This document shows positions 45,545 through 55,267 of a stretch of DNA of 64,000 nucleotides, in pieces. Every line of letters starts with the position of its first letter. Positions within the stretch are counted from its first letter, which is position 1. The stretch spans positions 496,001 to 560,000 of the forward strand of contig NZ_JAPFQA010000002.1 of the NCBI RefSeq assembly GCF_027563465.1, written 5' to 3'. The DNA comes from Mesorhizobium qingshengii. Lineage in GTDB: Bacteria > Pseudomonadota > Alphaproteobacteria > Rhizobiales > Rhizobiaceae. A program made the translations under genes and the position numbers. The notes beneath the pieces are model-generated. The model did no database searches. It had not been told where the DNA came from and saw nothing but the letters and a program-made list of their open reading frames with translations.

Positions 45545-46558
45545 ATGTCCATCATTTCGCGACGCATCCTTCTCCTGTCGTCCGCGGCACTCGCGGGTGC
45601 CGCCTTCCTTGGCCCGGTCGAGGCGCAGGATCTCAAGATCACCATCGGCTACCAGACGGTGGTCGAGCCCTCGAAAGTGCCACAGGCCGATGGCGCCTAT
45701 GAAAAGGCGACCAAGGCGGCCATTGACTGGCGCAAGTTCGATTCCGGCGCCGATGTCATCGCCGCGGTCGCCTCCGGCTCGGTCGACATCGGCTATGTCG
45801 GTTCGAGCCCGCTGGCGGCGGCGGCCAGCCGCGAGCTTCCGATCCAGACCATCTTCGTCGTCGGTTTGATCGGCGAATCCGAGGCGCTGGTCGCCCGCAA
45901 CGGCGCCGGCATCGAGAAGGTCGCCGACCTCGCCGGCAAGAAGGTGGCCGTGCCGTTCGTCTCGACGACGCATTACAGCCTGCTCGCGGCGCTGAAGCAT
46001 GAAGGCGTCGATCCGAAGTCTGTCGAGATCCTCAATCTCAGGCCCCCGGAAATCGCGGCGGCCTTCGCGCGTGGCGACATCGACGCGGCCTATGTCTGGG
46101 ATCCGGCGCTCGGCCAGATCAAGACTGGCGGAAAGGTCGTGCTGGATTCCTCGCAGGTCGCAGCCTGGGGCGCGCCGACCTTCGACGCCTGGATCGTGCG
46201 CGCCGACTTCGCCGAAAAGAACCCGGAAGCGGTGCGCGACTTCGTCAAGGTGACCGGCGCTGCCTATGCCGAATTCCTGGCCAAGCCGGACGCCTGGTCG
46301 GTGTCGTCGCCACAGGCCGAGAAAATCGCCAGGATCACCGGCGCCAAGCTGGAGGAAGTGCCGCAGCTCTTGAAGGGCTATGTCTTCCCGACGCTGGAAG
46401 AACAGGCCTCGGACAAGTTCCTTGGCGGCGGCACGGTCAAGGCGATCGAAGCGGCATCCGCCTTCCTCAAGGAGCAAGGCAAGATCGACGCGGTGCTGCC
46501 GGATTATTCGAAATACGTGACATCGAAATACGTCACCGAAGCGCTGGCTTCGAACTGA
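45545..46558 (+). CDS. tauA: Taurine ABC transporter substrate-binding protein
   Basis: A 337-residue periplasmic binding protein. The signal has ISRRILLLSSAALAGAAFLG and cleavage near VEAQD. Mature TauA markers are IGYQTVVEPSKVPQADGAY, DWRKFDSGADVIAAVASG, IGYVGSSPLAAAA and VPFVSTTHYSLLAALKHEGV. This matches E. coli TauA over the full length as far as memory allows. ATG 45545 starts the tau operon. It is followed by a palindromic repeat (46570-46641), then tauB. It binds taurine for use as a sulfur source. Confidence 0.92.
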   Translation: MSIISRRILLLSSAALAGAAFLGPVEAQDLKITIGYQTVVEPSKVPQADGAYEKATKAAIDWRKFDSGADVIAAVASGSVDIGYVGSSPLAAAASRELPIQTIFVVGLIGESEALVARNGAGIEKVADLAGKKVAVPFVSTTHYSLLAALKHEGVDPKSVEILNLRPPEIAAAFARGDIDAAYVWDPALGQIKTGGKVVLDSSQVAAWGAPTFDAWIVRADFAEKNPEAVRDFVKVTGAAYAEFLAKPDAWSVSSPQAEKIARITGAKLEEVPQLLKGYVFPTLEEQASDKFLGGGTVKAIEAASAFLKEQGKIDAVLPDYSKYVTSKYVTEALASN

Positions 46559-46569
46559 CGCTCGTCTTC

Positions 46570-46641
46570 ACGCAATTCCCAAGGGAAAGCGCTGTGCGCT
46601 TTTCCCGGGAAAACCGTTTCACACTTTTCCTGGAATTGCTC
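46570..46641. repeat. Palindromic repeat within the tau operon
   Basis: AATTCCCAAGGGAAAGCG and the inverse GCGCTTTTCCC plus a CTTTTCCTGGAATTGCTCG tail lie between tauA and tauB. It matches the unit at 1744-1845 and could fold as an intra-operonic hairpin that limits downstream expression relative to the binding protein. Confidence 0.65.
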
Positions 46642-46751
46642 GGAACACGCGCGGATCTTCTTCCCTGACGCCGCGTGCCGCCCGCCCCGGAACCGTCGAC
46701 GAGGAGCGATTTCGGGGCAGGCGGATTTGAACCAACCTCCCGTGAGGGCCC

Positions 46752-47525
46752 ATGCCGCATCTCGTGCTCGACCGAATCTCGATCCACTATGACGGCCAGG
46801 CAGCACCTGCCGTCGAGCGGGTGTCGATCGATGTCGCCAAGGGTGACTTCGTCGTCCTTGTCGGCCGTTCCGGCTGCGGCAAGACCTCGCTGCTCAATGT
46901 CGCCGCCGGCCTGGTCACGCCGGCGCGCGGCAGTGCCGCGATCAACGGCAGGCCGATCACCGCGCCGGGTTCGGACCGGGCGGTGGTGTTCCAGAACGAT
47001 GCGCTGTTTCCCTGGCTGACGGCGCGCGAGAACGTTGCCTTTGCCCTGCGGCTGCGCGGCGTCAGGCCGGCCGAGCGAGCACGCCGCGCCGATGAACTGC
47101 TGGCGCTGGTCAAGCTCACTGACGCCGGCGACAAGCGCATCTGGGAGCTTTCCGGCGGCATGCGCCAGCGCGTCGGCCTGGCCCGTGCGCTCGCCGCCGA
47201 ACCTGAATTCCTGCTGCTCGACGAACCGCTCGGCGCGCTCGACGCGCTGACGCGCGAACGCATGCAGACAACGCTGCTCGATCTGTGGACGGCAAGCCAT
47301 GTCGGCGTGCTGATGGTCACCCACGGCATCGAGGAGGCCCTGGTGCTCGCCACCCGCATCGTCGTCCTGGCTCCCGCACCCGGCCGCGTCGTGCGGACCA
47401 TCGAGCCCGGCTTCAGCCGGCGTTACGCGTCAGGTGAAGCCATTCGCGCGATCAAGGCCGACCCGGCCTTCGCGGCGGCGCGCGGCGACCTGACCGATGC
47501 CATCTTCGAAGGAGAAGCGGCATGA
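46752..47525 (+). CDS. tauB: Taurine ABC transporter ATP-binding protein
   Basis: A 257-residue ATPase of the nitrate/taurine/sulfonate group with Walker A GRSGCGKTS (38-46), signature LSGGMRQRVGLARAL, Walker [13 protein letters not shown] and the VTHGIEEALVLA H-loop region. TauB-specific NDALFPWL is present. ATG 46752 is plausible, and CTCCCGTGAGGGCCC is just upstream. It overlaps tauC by four bases. The energy-coupling subunit of TauABC. Confidence 0.92.
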   Translation: MPHLVLDRISIHYDGQAAPAVERVSIDVAKGDFVVLVGRSGCGKTSLLNVAAGLVTPARGSAAINGRPITAPGSDRAVVFQNDALFPWLTARENVAFALRLRGVRPAERARRADELLALVKLTDAGDKRIWELSGGMRQRVGLARALAAEPEFLLLDEPLGALDALTRERMQTTLLDLWTASHVGVLMVTHGIEEALVLATRIVVLAPAPGRVVRTIEPGFSRRYASGEAIRAIKADPAFAAARGDLTDAIFEGEAA

Positions 47526-48382
47526 CCGTCACCTCCTACACGGAACGGCCGACCCAGAAGGTCGACGAGGCCGACGGCCTGTCGGTGCCGTGGTCGCGGC
47601 CGCGTCCGAACCGCAGCCGGGTTTCGGCACGCGCGGTCAGCGCGGTCACCATTCTGGTGGTGCTGGCGGTATGGGCGCTGTCGGCTCGCCTGCAACTGGT
47701 GTCGCCGGTGTTCCTGCCCTCGCCGGTGGCCGTGTGGAACAAATTCATCGTGGTCGCCCGGGATGGCTTCGTCGACGCGACGCTGCCGCAGCATGTCGTC
47801 GCCAGCCTGGGCCGCGTGTTCGCGGCGCTGGTCGCGGCCATCCTCGTCGGCGTGCCGGTCGGGCTGGCGATCGGCATCAGCACCGTCGGGCGCGGCATCT
47901 TCGATCCGCTGCTGGAATTCCTGCGGCCGATCCCGCCGCTAGCCTATCTGCCGCTGGTCATCATCTGGTTCGGCATCGGCGAGCCGTCGAAGATCCTGGT
48001 GATCGCCATCGCCATGCTGGCGCCGGTGGCGCTGTCGACCGCTTCGGGCGTTCGTGGTGTTTCGCAAGAACGCATCGACGCGGCGCGTTCGCTTGGAGCA
48101 ACGAAGCGCCAAGTGGTCCGCCACGTCATCCTGCCCAGCGCGCTGCCCGCGATCCTGACCGGCTTGCGCATCGCGCTCGGCGCCGGCTGGTCGACGCTGG
48201 TCGCGGCCGAGCTGGTTGCGGCGACGCGCGGGCTTGGCTTCATGATCCAGTCGGCCGCCCAGTTCCTCGTCACCGACGTGGTGGTGATGGGCATATTGGT
48301 GATCGCGGCCATCGCCTTCGTGCTCGAATTCACCATCCGCCGGATCGAGTGCGTGCTCGTTCCGTGGGCGGGACGCGAATGA
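47522..48382 (+). CDS. tauC: Taurine ABC transporter permease
   Basis: A 286-residue permease with six membrane helices and the ABC EAA loop (GVSQERIDAARSLGATKRQV). It starts at ATG 47522, overlapping tauB (ATGA). The N-terminal ~40 residues are polar, as usual for TauC. It closes the transporter tauABC. A small gene overlaps its stop by four bases. Confidence 0.92.
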   Translation: MTVTSYTERPTQKVDEADGLSVPWSRPRPNRSRVSARAVSAVTILVVLAVWALSARLQLVSPVFLPSPVAVWNKFIVVARDGFVDATLPQHVVASLGRVFAALVAAILVGVPVGLAIGISTVGRGIFDPLLEFLRPIPPLAYLPLVIIWFGIGEPSKILVIAIAMLAPVALSTASGVRGVSQERIDAARSLGATKRQVVRHVILPSALPAILTGLRIALGAGWSTLVAAELVAATRGLGFMIQSAAQFLVTDVVVMGILVIAAIAFVLEFTIRRIECVLVPWAGRE

Positions 48383-48585
48383 CCCCAAGAGGATCGACAT
48401 CCATGGCCCACCCAGCCCCGGCATTGTTCGCTTTCCTGGCAACCCGGCTTCGCCTGATCCGGGACAAACAGCTCGACGACGCCGAACCCGGATCGCCGGC
48501 GCCGGTCCGCTGGGACGCCGAGCGCGACCGCCTGCCACCACGCGACGAGAGCTTTTACTGGGCCTGGCAGTACTGGTCGCAGTGA
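48379..48585 (+). CDS. Small conserved-looking protein (68 residues) after tauC
   Basis: A 68-residue frame whose ATG (48379) overlaps the tauC stop (ATGA). It includes FAFLATRLRLIRDKQLDDAE, a Pro-rich middle and a terminal FYWAWQYWSQ. A second in-frame ATG at 48403 follows AAGAGGATCGACATCC. It has no recognised family. Coupling to tauC suggests a role in the sulfonate operon. It may be a small regulatory or membrane-surface protein, and low-complexity coding bias is not apparent. Confidence 0.5.
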   Translation: MTPRGSTSMAHPAPALFAFLATRLRLIRDKQLDDAEPGSPAPVRWDAERDRLPPRDESFYWAWQYWSQ

Positions 48586-48619
48586 GGGGGCGGCTCGACT
48601 TTGCGACAGCCCCGGCACC

Positions 48620-48680
48620 TCGTCATCCCAAGGGCGTAGCAAGGAGCGAAGCGACGAAGCGCAGGCCCTGGGATGACGAA
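48620..48680. repeat. CATCCC-type repeat upstream of ssuA
   Basis: CGTCATCCCAAGGGCGTAGC and GCAGGCCCTGGGATGACG form an inverted pair, matching the family at 37046-37232. Confidence 0.6.
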
Positions 48681-48738
48681 TGCCGGGTTGCCGCAGAAGA
48701 TATTTCCACATCGCGACGTCAACTCGCAAAATCATTCC

Positions 48739-48755
48739 TCTACTAAATTTATAGA
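48739..48755. promoter_or_regulatory. TCTA-N9-TAGA dyad upstream of ssuA
   Basis: TCTA (48739-48742) and TAGA (48752-48755) with 9 bases between, as at tauA. The flanks are also alike: CTCTAC-N7-ATAGAA at both sites, followed by (T/C)TA. This is about 75 bases before ssuA. Confidence 0.5.
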
Positions 48756-48829
48756 ACTACCTAGCCTGACCCATCTTCCAACCGGCGAGGACATTTCCCG
48801 ACGCCGATCGGCATTGAAGGAGTGGGATC

Positions 48830-49783
48830 ATGTTCAATCTGACGAGACGCGTTTTCGGCATCGGTCTGCTGGCGGCAAGCGTTGCCGTATCATTCGGCGC
48901 CGCGGCTCAGGAACTGAAGCAGTTCAGCATCGGTTATCAGAAGACCGGCCTGCCGGTGATCGCCAGGCAGCAGCAGGTTCTCGAAAAGGCGCTGGGCGAA
49001 AAGGGCGTGACGGTAAAGTGGGTCGAGTTCACCGCCGGGCCGCCACTGGTGGAGGCGCTCAATGTCGGTGCCATCGACGCCGGCTGGACCGGCGACGCCC
49101 CGCCGATCTTCGGCCAGTCGGCCGGCGCCAACATCGTCTATGCGGCAGCCCTGCCGTCCAACGGCGACGGCGAGGCGATCTTCGTCAAGCCGGCCTCGCC
49201 GATCCAGTCGGTCGCCGACCTCAAGGGCAAGCGCGTCGGCGTCGGCAAGGGCACCAGTGCGCATAACCTTCTTGTGGCGGCCTTGGAAAAGGCAGGCGTT
49301 CCCTTCGACCAGATCACGCCGGTCTATCTCAGCCCGGCCGATGCGGCCGCCGCTTTCGCCAGCGACCAGATCGACGCCTGGACCGTCTGGGATCCGTTCT
49401 TCGCCATCGCCGAAACCCGCTACCAGCCGCGCGTGCTGGCGCGCTCCAGCGAGGTGCTCAAGGTCAACACCTATTTCCTCGCCAACAAGGATTTCGCCAA
49501 GGCGCATCCTGAAGTCGTCACCACGACGATCGCCGCACTTGGCGAGGCGGCGAAATGGGCGGACCAGAACCGCGACAAGGTGGCCGCCGCGCTGCATGAG
49601 GTGACCGGGGTGCCGCTCGACGCGCAGACGATCGCCGCCAACCGCACCAGGTTCGGCATCTTTCCGATCACCGACGAGATCATCGCCGGCCAGCAGGCGA
49701 CCGCCGACCGCTTCTACAAGCTCGGCCTGATTCCCAACGCGGTCCGCATTTCCGACGCGGTGTGGACCGCACCGGGCAATTGA
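48830..49783 (+). CDS. ssuA: Sulfonate ABC transporter substrate-binding protein
   Basis: A 317-residue periplasmic protein with a signal peptide ([20 protein letters not shown]) and the aliphatic sulfonate-type core [33 protein letters not shown] and [31 protein letters not shown] precedes ATG 48830. It is first in ssuA-ssuD-ssuC-ssuB and is preceded by the dyad shared with tauA. It brings alkanesulfonates to SsuCB. Confidence 0.9.
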   Translation: MFNLTRRVFGIGLLAASVAVSFGAAAQELKQFSIGYQKTGLPVIARQQQVLEKALGEKGVTVKWVEFTAGPPLVEALNVGAIDAGWTGDAPPIFGQSAGANIVYAAALPSNGDGEAIFVKPASPIQSVADLKGKRVGVGKGTSAHNLLVAALEKAGVPFDQITPVYLSPADAAAAFASDQIDAWTVWDPFFAIAETRYQPRVLARSSEVLKVNTYFLANKDFAKAHPEVVTTTIAALGEAAKWADQNRDKVAAALHEVTGVPLDAQTIAANRTRFGIFPITDEIIAGQQATADRFYKLGLIPNAVRISDAVWTAPGN

Positions 49784-49859
49784 TTTTTTCGCTGGCGGCG
49801 CCGGGTCGAGAACGCCCGGCGCCGTTGCCGTTTCCGTCCACATCTCCAGGAGGGCTTTC

Positions 49860-51023
49860 ATGACCACGCCAGCCGACACCGCGCCACTCGATTTCTTCTG
49901 GTTCATCCCGACGCATGGCGACGGTTCCTATCTCGGCTCCGAGGAGCAGCAGCGGCCACCGGAGTTCGGCTATTTCAAAGAGATCGCGCAGGCGGTCGAC
50001 CGGCTCGGTTTTCCCGGCGTGCTGCTGCCGACCGGGCAGAACTGCGAGGATTCCTGGATCACCGCGACGGGCCTCGCCACGCTGACCGAGAAACTCAAGT
50101 TCCTTGTGGCGCTCAGGCCCGGCGTGACGCTGCCGACTTTCGCCGCGCGCCAGACCGCCGCGCTCGACCGGCTGAGCAATGGCCGCCTGCTGCTCAACGT
50201 CGTGGTCGGCGGCAACCCGACCGAACTCGCCGGCGACGGCATCTTCCTGCCGCATGACGAGCGCTATGCCCAGGCGCATGAATTCCTGACCATCTGGCGC
50301 GGGCTGGTTTCCGGCGAGCGCGTCAATTTCGACGGCAAATATTACCGCGTCGAGAATGGCCGCCTCGACCTGCTGCCGCTGCAAGAGCGGCCACCGCTCT
50401 ATTTCGGCGGATCGTCCGATGCCGGGCAGGATCTCGCCGCCGATCTCGTCGACATGTACCTGACCTGGGGCGAACCGCCGCGCCAAGTCGCCGAAAAGCT
50501 CGCCTCGGCACGCAGGAAGGCGGCGCTGCGCGGCCGCAAGCTGCGTTTCGGCATCAGGCTGCATTTCATCGTTCGCGAGACCGAGGACGAAGCCTGGCGC
50601 GCCGCCGACCGGCTGATCAGCCACGTCACCGATGCCCAGATCGAGAACGCGCAGGCGCGCTTCCTTAACCAGATGGACTCGGTCGGCCAGCGCCGCATGG
50701 CCGAGCTGCATGGCGGCCGCCGCGACAGGCTGGTTGTGTCGCCCAATCTGTGGGCCGGCGTCGGACTGGTGCGCGGCGGCGCCGGGACGGCGCTGGTCGG
50801 CACGCCGGAGCAGATCACCGAGCGCATCCGCGAATACCAGGCGATCGGCATCGACACCATCGTCGGCTCCGGCTATCCGCATCTGGAGGAAGCCTACCGC
50901 GTCGCCGAGCTTCTGTTTCCGAAGCTCGGGCTGGGCACCAGGCGGCTGAAAGCCCGCGAAGACATCGCCAACGAATTCTCGGTCGGCTTCCACGGCGCCG
51001 CCCGCCTGCAGGCCTCTTCATGA
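49860..51023 (+). CDS. ssuD: FMNH2-dependent alkanesulfonate monooxygenase
   Basis: A 387-residue luciferase-like monooxygenase with [35 protein letters not shown] and [18 protein letters not shown], as in SsuD. It uses FMNH2 and O2 to cleave the C-S bond of alkanesulfonates, giving an aldehyde and sulfite. The reductase SsuE is not visible here; a different flavin reductase may serve. AGGAGGGC precedes the ATG at 49860. Its stop overlaps the ssuC start. Confidence 0.93.
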   Translation: MTTPADTAPLDFFWFIPTHGDGSYLGSEEQQRPPEFGYFKEIAQAVDRLGFPGVLLPTGQNCEDSWITATGLATLTEKLKFLVALRPGVTLPTFAARQTAALDRLSNGRLLLNVVVGGNPTELAGDGIFLPHDERYAQAHEFLTIWRGLVSGERVNFDGKYYRVENGRLDLLPLQERPPLYFGGSSDAGQDLAADLVDMYLTWGEPPRQVAEKLASARRKAALRGRKLRFGIRLHFIVRETEDEAWRAADRLISHVTDAQIENAQARFLNQMDSVGQRRMAELHGGRRDRLVVSPNLWAGVGLVRGGAGTALVGTPEQITERIREYQAIGIDTIVGSGYPHLEEAYRVAELLFPKLGLGTRRLKAREDIANEFSVGFHGAARLQASS

Positions 51024-51796
51024 GCTTTTCCACGCGCCTGCACAGGGAGGGCATCGGTTGGGCGCTGCCGGTGCTGGTGATTGCAGGATGGGAGGCGGCT
51101 TCCCGCGCGGGCGTCATGCCGGCCAACGTGCTGCCGGCGCCAAGTGCCGTCGCCGAGGCCTTCTGGCGGCTGACGCTGTCGGGCGAACTGATCCGCAACA
51201 TCGGCGTCAGCACGGCGCGCGCGCTTGCCGGCTTCGCCATCGGCGGCTCGATCGGCTTTGCGCTTGGCCTCGCCAACGGGCTGTCGCGGCTCAGCCGTGG
51301 CCTGACCGACACCACGCTGCAGATGATCCGCAACATCCCGCATCTGGCGCTGATCCCGCTCGTCATCCTGTGGTTCGGCATCGACGAGGAAGCCAAACTG
51401 TTCCTGGTGGCGCTCGGCGTGTTCTTTCCGATCTACGTCAACACGCTGCTCGGCATCCAGAGCGTCGACCCGCAGCTGGTCGAGATGGGCCGCGTCTACG
51501 GCATGGACCGGCGCGCGCTGTTCTTTCGCGTCATCCTGCCCGGCGCGCTGCCGGCGATCTTTGTCGGCCTGCGCTATGCCCTGGGCATCATGTGGCTGAC
51601 GCTGATCGTCGCCGAGACCATCTCGGCCAGTTCCGGCCTCGGCTACATGGCCATGCAGGCGCGCGAATTCCTGCTGATCGATGTCGTCGTGCTGTCGATC
51701 CTGATCTACGCGCTGCTCGGCAAGCTCGCCGACAGTCTCGCCCGCCTGCTCGAGCGGTTGTCGCTTGGCTGGCATCCCGCCTTCCAGAACGCTTGA
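51020..51796 (+). CDS. ssuC: Sulfonate ABC transporter permease
   Basis: A 258-residue permease with six helices, including [20 protein letters not shown] before the cytoplasmic EAA loop [23 protein letters not shown] 51020 overlaps the ssuD stop (ATGA). It forms the transmembrane channel for SsuB and is 8 bases before ssuB. Confidence 0.92.
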   Translation: MSFSTRLHREGIGWALPVLVIAGWEAASRAGVMPANVLPAPSAVAEAFWRLTLSGELIRNIGVSTARALAGFAIGGSIGFALGLANGLSRLSRGLTDTTLQMIRNIPHLALIPLVILWFGIDEEAKLFLVALGVFFPIYVNTLLGIQSVDPQLVEMGRVYGMDRRALFFRVILPGALPAIFVGLRYALGIMWLTLIVAETISASSGLGYMAMQAREFLLIDVVVLSILIYALLGKLADSLARLLERLSLGWHPAFQNA

Positions 51797-51804
51797 GGGT
51801 TTCG

Positions 51805-52620
51805 ATGCCCGCCGCCAGTCTCGCCGCCGTCCGCTCGTTTGTCGCCACGCCACCGGCGCTGCCTGCGGAGCAATTCATCGAAAGACCGCGCGCCTTTGCC
51901 TTCAAGGGCGTGGGCAAGAATTTTGGCGACAAGGTCGTTCTCGACGGCATCGATCTGGAGGTTCCGGTCGGGCAGTTCGTCGCCGTCATCGGCAAGAGCG
52001 GCTGCGGCAAGAGCACGCTGTTGCGGCTCTTGGCCGGGCTCGACCGACCGACGGCGGGATCGCTGACATTCCGGGCCGAAGAAAAGCGCGGCGGGGAAGA
52101 ACAAGACCACAGCCGCACGCGCTTCATGTTCCAGGAGCCGCGTCTGCTGCCCTGGGCCAGCGTGGTGAAAAATGTCGAGGTCGGGCTGACCGGCATCGCT
52201 TCCGGCACGGACGCAAGGCAACGCGCGCTCGATATGCTCGCCGAGGTTGGCCTCGCCGATCGTGCCGACGAATGGCCCTCGGTGCTGTCCGGCGGCCAGA
52301 AGCAGCGTGTGGCGCTGGCCCGCGCGCTGGTCGGCCACCCGCGGATCCTGGCGCTCGACGAGCCGCTGGGCGCGCTCGACGCGCTGACCCGCATCGAGAT
52401 GCAGCAATTGCTGGAGCGCATCTGGCTTGCCCAGAAATTCACCGCCGTGCTGGTCACGCACGACGTCGCCGAAGCGGTTGCGCTGGCCGACCGGGTGGTG
52501 GTGATCAGCGCCGGCAAGATCGCACTTGATCTGGATGTGCCGGTGCAACGGCCGCGCCGGCGCGGTTCCGCCGAGCTTGCCCGTCTCGAAGGCACCATTC
52601 TGGACCGGCTGTTCGGTTAG
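51805..52620 (+). CDS. ssuB: Sulfonate ABC transporter ATP-binding protein
   Basis: A 271-residue ATPase with Walker [10 protein letters not shown] (63-71), signature [15 protein letters not shown], Walker [14 protein letters not shown] and H-loop [12 protein letters not shown]. The extra ~30 N-terminal residues are polar. It ends the ssuADCB operon. A gap and convergent genes follow. Confidence 0.93.
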   Translation: MPAASLAAVRSFVATPPALPAEQFIERPRAFAFKGVGKNFGDKVVLDGIDLEVPVGQFVAVIGKSGCGKSTLLRLLAGLDRPTAGSLTFRAEEKRGGEEQDHSRTRFMFQEPRLLPWASVVKNVEVGLTGIASGTDARQRALDMLAEVGLADRADEWPSVLSGGQKQRVALARALVGHPRILALDEPLGALDALTRIEMQQLLERIWLAQKFTAVLVTHDVAEAVALADRVVVISAGKIALDLDVPVQRPRRRGSAELARLEGTILDRLFG

Positions 52621-52752
52621 AGGGCAGGCACAACGCCAGATCTGTCGGCAGGACAAACGGCACGCGAAGGATCGCCGGCACTCGCTTTGCAACGCGGGCT
52701 CACCCCGCGAACAGTTCACCCCACACCAGCCCGGCGAGGCGGCTCCTGACCG

Positions 52753-53088
52753 TCAGGCCGGTTGAACCGAAGCCACTTTGCCGTCGGTATCGACGATGCA
52801 ACTCGTTGGTTTTCCCGCGACGTTGAGCTCGACCTGGAAGCTCTTGGAATCGAGCTTGCGCGAACTGGTCGGCAACGCCTTGCTGCTATCGACCCCGCTC
52901 GCCTTCGCCGCCGCACCGGCGCAAAGAAGCTGGAGATCGGCAGGTGCGGTTTCGACCGTGGTCCTCGACATCTGGTCGGGTGTCGGGGCGCTCTGGCATG
53001 CCCCGAGAACCACTGCGATGACAATCGAGCCTGATCCGTGCATGGTCCAGTGGCTCATCCGGAACTGCCTGCGGGTCACCATAGCCAT
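52753..53088 (-). CDS. Small putative lipoprotein
   Basis: A 111-residue protein with a hydrophobic segment (GSIVIAVVLGACQS) whose VLGAC is a possible lipobox; the Cys would be acylated. The mature part (SAPTPDQMSRTTVETAPADL...) is polar with two Cys later (LLCAGAAAK, TSCIVDTDG). The start at 53088 has GGGGACAGG upstream. No recognised domain. It lies just downstream of the L,D-transpeptidase on the same strand, so it may be part of the same transcript and act in the envelope. Confidence 0.6.
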   Translation of the reverse strand: MAMVTRRQFRMSHWTMHGSGSIVIAVVLGACQSAPTPDQMSRTTVETAPADLQLLCAGAAAKASGVDSSKALPTSSRKLDSKSFQVELNVAGKPTSCIVDTDGKVASVQPA

Positions 53089-53142
53089 AGTCCTGTCCCC
53101 ATTGTCGAATTATACGCCCGTCCTCGATCAGACGCCCTTGTG

Positions 53143-53847
53143 TCAGACGCCCTTGTAGAGGGCAGCTCCTTGCATCAGCACGATGACCTTCGCCCCGACC
53201 TTGATGCGGGAATGCAGGTCGATGATGTCGCCATTGTTCATGCGGATGCAGCCGGAAGATACGTCCAGACCGATCGTCCACGGTTCGGGTGTGCCGTGGA
53301 TTCGGTAGATCGTGTCGTGGCCGCCTTCATAGAGGTAGAGTGCCCGCGCGCCGAGCGGATTGTCGGGACCCCCGGGCATGCCGTTGGCCCAGGGCCGGGC
53401 CTTTGGGTCCCGGGCGACCATTTCGGCAGGCGGCGTCCAGGTCGGCCACTCCGCGGTGCGGCCGACCTTGACGATGCCTGCCCAGCCGAAGCCGTCCCGG
53501 CCTACCCCGATGCCATAGCGGATCGCCTGCTGGCCCGGCTGAACGAGATAGAGGAAATGCTGGTTGCCATCGATGATGATGGTGCCGGGTTGCTCCGCGG
53601 TCCGGAACTTGACCACCTGCGGCCGGAAGGATTCCGGCACCTGCTTGTGAAGCTTGTAATACTGGTAGGCCTTGGTGCGGTTGTAGTCCGTCCACTGCCG
53701 CGTCTTGGGATCGTAGACCTGCGTTCCTGCGGCAAGGGACGCGGCCGTGGAAAAAACCAGCCCCAGTGCCAGCACAACCGCGAGGCTTGCCGCATGCCCC
53801 TTCGCCTGTTCTCCCTTGCCGAACCTTGTCCTCGAGAGGCTGGTCAT
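53143..53847 (-). CDS. L,D-transpeptidase (YkuD family)
   Basis: A 234-residue exported protein: basic N-terminus, hydrophobic helix (SLAVVLALGLVFSTAASLAAG), then a YkuD catalytic domain with His184 in YRIHGTPEPW and Cys200 in DVSSGCIRM. It cross-links peptidoglycan (3-3 bonds) or attaches proteins to it. It starts at 53847, overlapping the betaine-type binding-protein gene (ATGA), so the two are co-translated. This linkage of a solute-binding protein with a cell-wall enzyme is unusual. Confidence 0.9.
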   Translation of the reverse strand: MTSLSRTRFGKGEQAKGHAASLAVVLALGLVFSTAASLAAGTQVYDPKTRQWTDYNRTKAYQYYKLHKQVPESFRPQVVKFRTAEQPGTIIIDGNQHFLYLVQPGQQAIRYGIGVGRDGFGWAGIVKVGRTAEWPTWTPPAEMVARDPKARPWANGMPGGPDNPLGARALYLYEGGHDTIYRIHGTPEPWTIGLDVSSGCIRMNNGDIIDLHSRIKVGAKVIVLMQGAALYKGV

Positions 53848-54812
53848 GGCTTGGCCCACCCTTCGACGCGCGCCTCGTTCCTGGCCACCCATTGCTCGGC
53901 ATAGGCATAGGGCGGCTGCCGCTCGACCTGGAGCGCATAGCTCATGTCGATCGCCTCCTCCGGCTTGAAGTCGACGTGCTCCAGGAAGCGAACCACCTCC
54001 GGATGTTTCTTACGCAGCGAAGTCGCGTAGGCTATGTGGTAATGGGCCGTATCCCAGCCAACGGCGGCGTTCGACTTCGAAAGCCAAAGCGGGTCCTCCG
54101 TCGGCAGGACGATCTTCCATTTGGCGGCATCGTATGGCGGTTCAGTCAGGCGGACGATGTCGTGCAATTTGAAAACCACATGCGGCGAGTAGCAAGCGAA
54201 GACCATAGGTCGATCCGCCGCCTCCGCCGCATCGACAGCCGCCATGCCCACATCTTCAGGCATCTCGAGCAGCGACAGGTTTTTGGCGTAGCCGTAGCTG
54301 TTGGCACGGATGCGCTCGATTGTGGTCGAAGACCATGTCTCGGCGCCGATCCACATCTCGCCTTTGCCGTCCCCGTCCGTGTCGAGCGCCTCGGTCTTCT
54401 TCGGATCACTGAGGTCGGAAATGTCCTTGAAGCCGTATTTGTCGGCCGCTGTCCTGTTGGCGCAGATGCCTTGCCAGGCCGGAACGCCGATCGGGCTGAT
54501 CGCGACCGTAGCCGCATCGGTGACATACTTCTTGACGAGGGTGTCGAGGTTCGGCAGCCAGACTTCCGGATGGATGTCGACCTGGCCGGAGTCGAGGCCG
54601 GCGAATGCGATCATGGTGCCCATCTCCACCACATCCGCATCGAGCCCGAATTCCTTCTTGAGGCTCACCTTCAGGATGTTGGCCGTAGCCTGGCCCGACG
54701 ACCAGTTCGGCATCGCAATAACAAGATCGGCAGCCTTGGTGCGTATATCGCCGAGCACAATCGCCGAGGCAACCACCGCCACTTTCAATGCCAGTTTCAC
54801 CAGGTCGGCCAT
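53844..54812 (-). CDS. Glycine betaine/choline-type ABC substrate-binding protein (OpuAC)
   Basis: A 322-residue OpuAC-type binding protein. The signal peptide is about 27 residues (cleaved near RTKAAD). The mature start LVIAMPNWSSGQATANILKV supplies an aromatic residue of the betaine pocket, and VDIHPEVWLPNLDTLVKKYV is family-typical. It would bind a quaternary amine such as glycine betaine, choline or proline betaine. No permease or ATPase follows; instead an L,D-transpeptidase gene overlaps its stop. Three ATGCGT repeats lie upstream. Confidence 0.85.
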   Translation of the reverse strand: MADLVKLALKVAVVASAIVLGDIRTKAADLVIAMPNWSSGQATANILKVSLKKEFGLDADVVEMGTMIAFAGLDSGQVDIHPEVWLPNLDTLVKKYVTDAATVAISPIGVPAWQGICANRTAADKYGFKDISDLSDPKKTEALDTDGDGKGEMWIGAETWSSTTIERIRANSYGYAKNLSLLEMPEDVGMAAVDAAEAADRPMVFACYSPHVVFKLHDIVRLTEPPYDAAKWKIVLPTEDPLWLSKSNAAVGWDTAHYHIAYATSLRKKHPEVVRFLEHVDFKPEEAIDMSYALQVERQPPYAYAEQWVARNEARVEGWAKP

Positions 54813-55267
54813 CAGGTGATCCTCTTCACGTGCTCCTTTAGAATTCTGCTGAAGACAGCGATGCGTCCGTGCAATATATATATGCGTTCTGCTTAATATA
54901 TGCGTGCTAAACAGGATAAGTATCCTCTTTTAGCGCAACTAAATCAAGATCGAACAGCTCAACGCACCCCCTCTGGCGGGAGCATAATCCGCTTCGCGGC
55001 GGAGGCATCTGCGATCTGTGCCAAGATCGTGCAACGCACGGCGAATTCGAAGATAATACCCCTCTAGCCTGCTCTCGCGGACCTGCTTCCAACGGTATCG
55101 GATCAAGGGGCGCCAAACAGTTGGCTTGGTGACTTGCCAAGCCCCGCCAAGGATGTTCACCGTCAGCCTGGCGGTTCCCTGCGCCGAGTCGCATGTTCAA
55201 ACCGGCATCCAGTCCAGATATTTTTCCTTTGGGAATGCTGGCCTTGGGCGGGACTGTATTCGATGTG
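54813..55267. promoter_or_regulatory. Lower-GC intergenic region with ATGCGT repeats
   Basis: ATGCGT occurs at 54861-54866, 54882-54887 and 54900-54905; two are in ATATATGCGT context 18 bases apart. This is the promoter region of the OpuAC gene (- strand). Small frames on the - strand (for example 54939-55160, GTG start) have no ribosome-binding site. Nothing else was seen. Confidence 0.45.

Noticed and set aside
54939..55160. A 73-codon - strand frame upstream of the OpuAC gene
   Set aside because: GTG start, no ribosome-binding site, no recognised family; another frame over the same bases is equally open.
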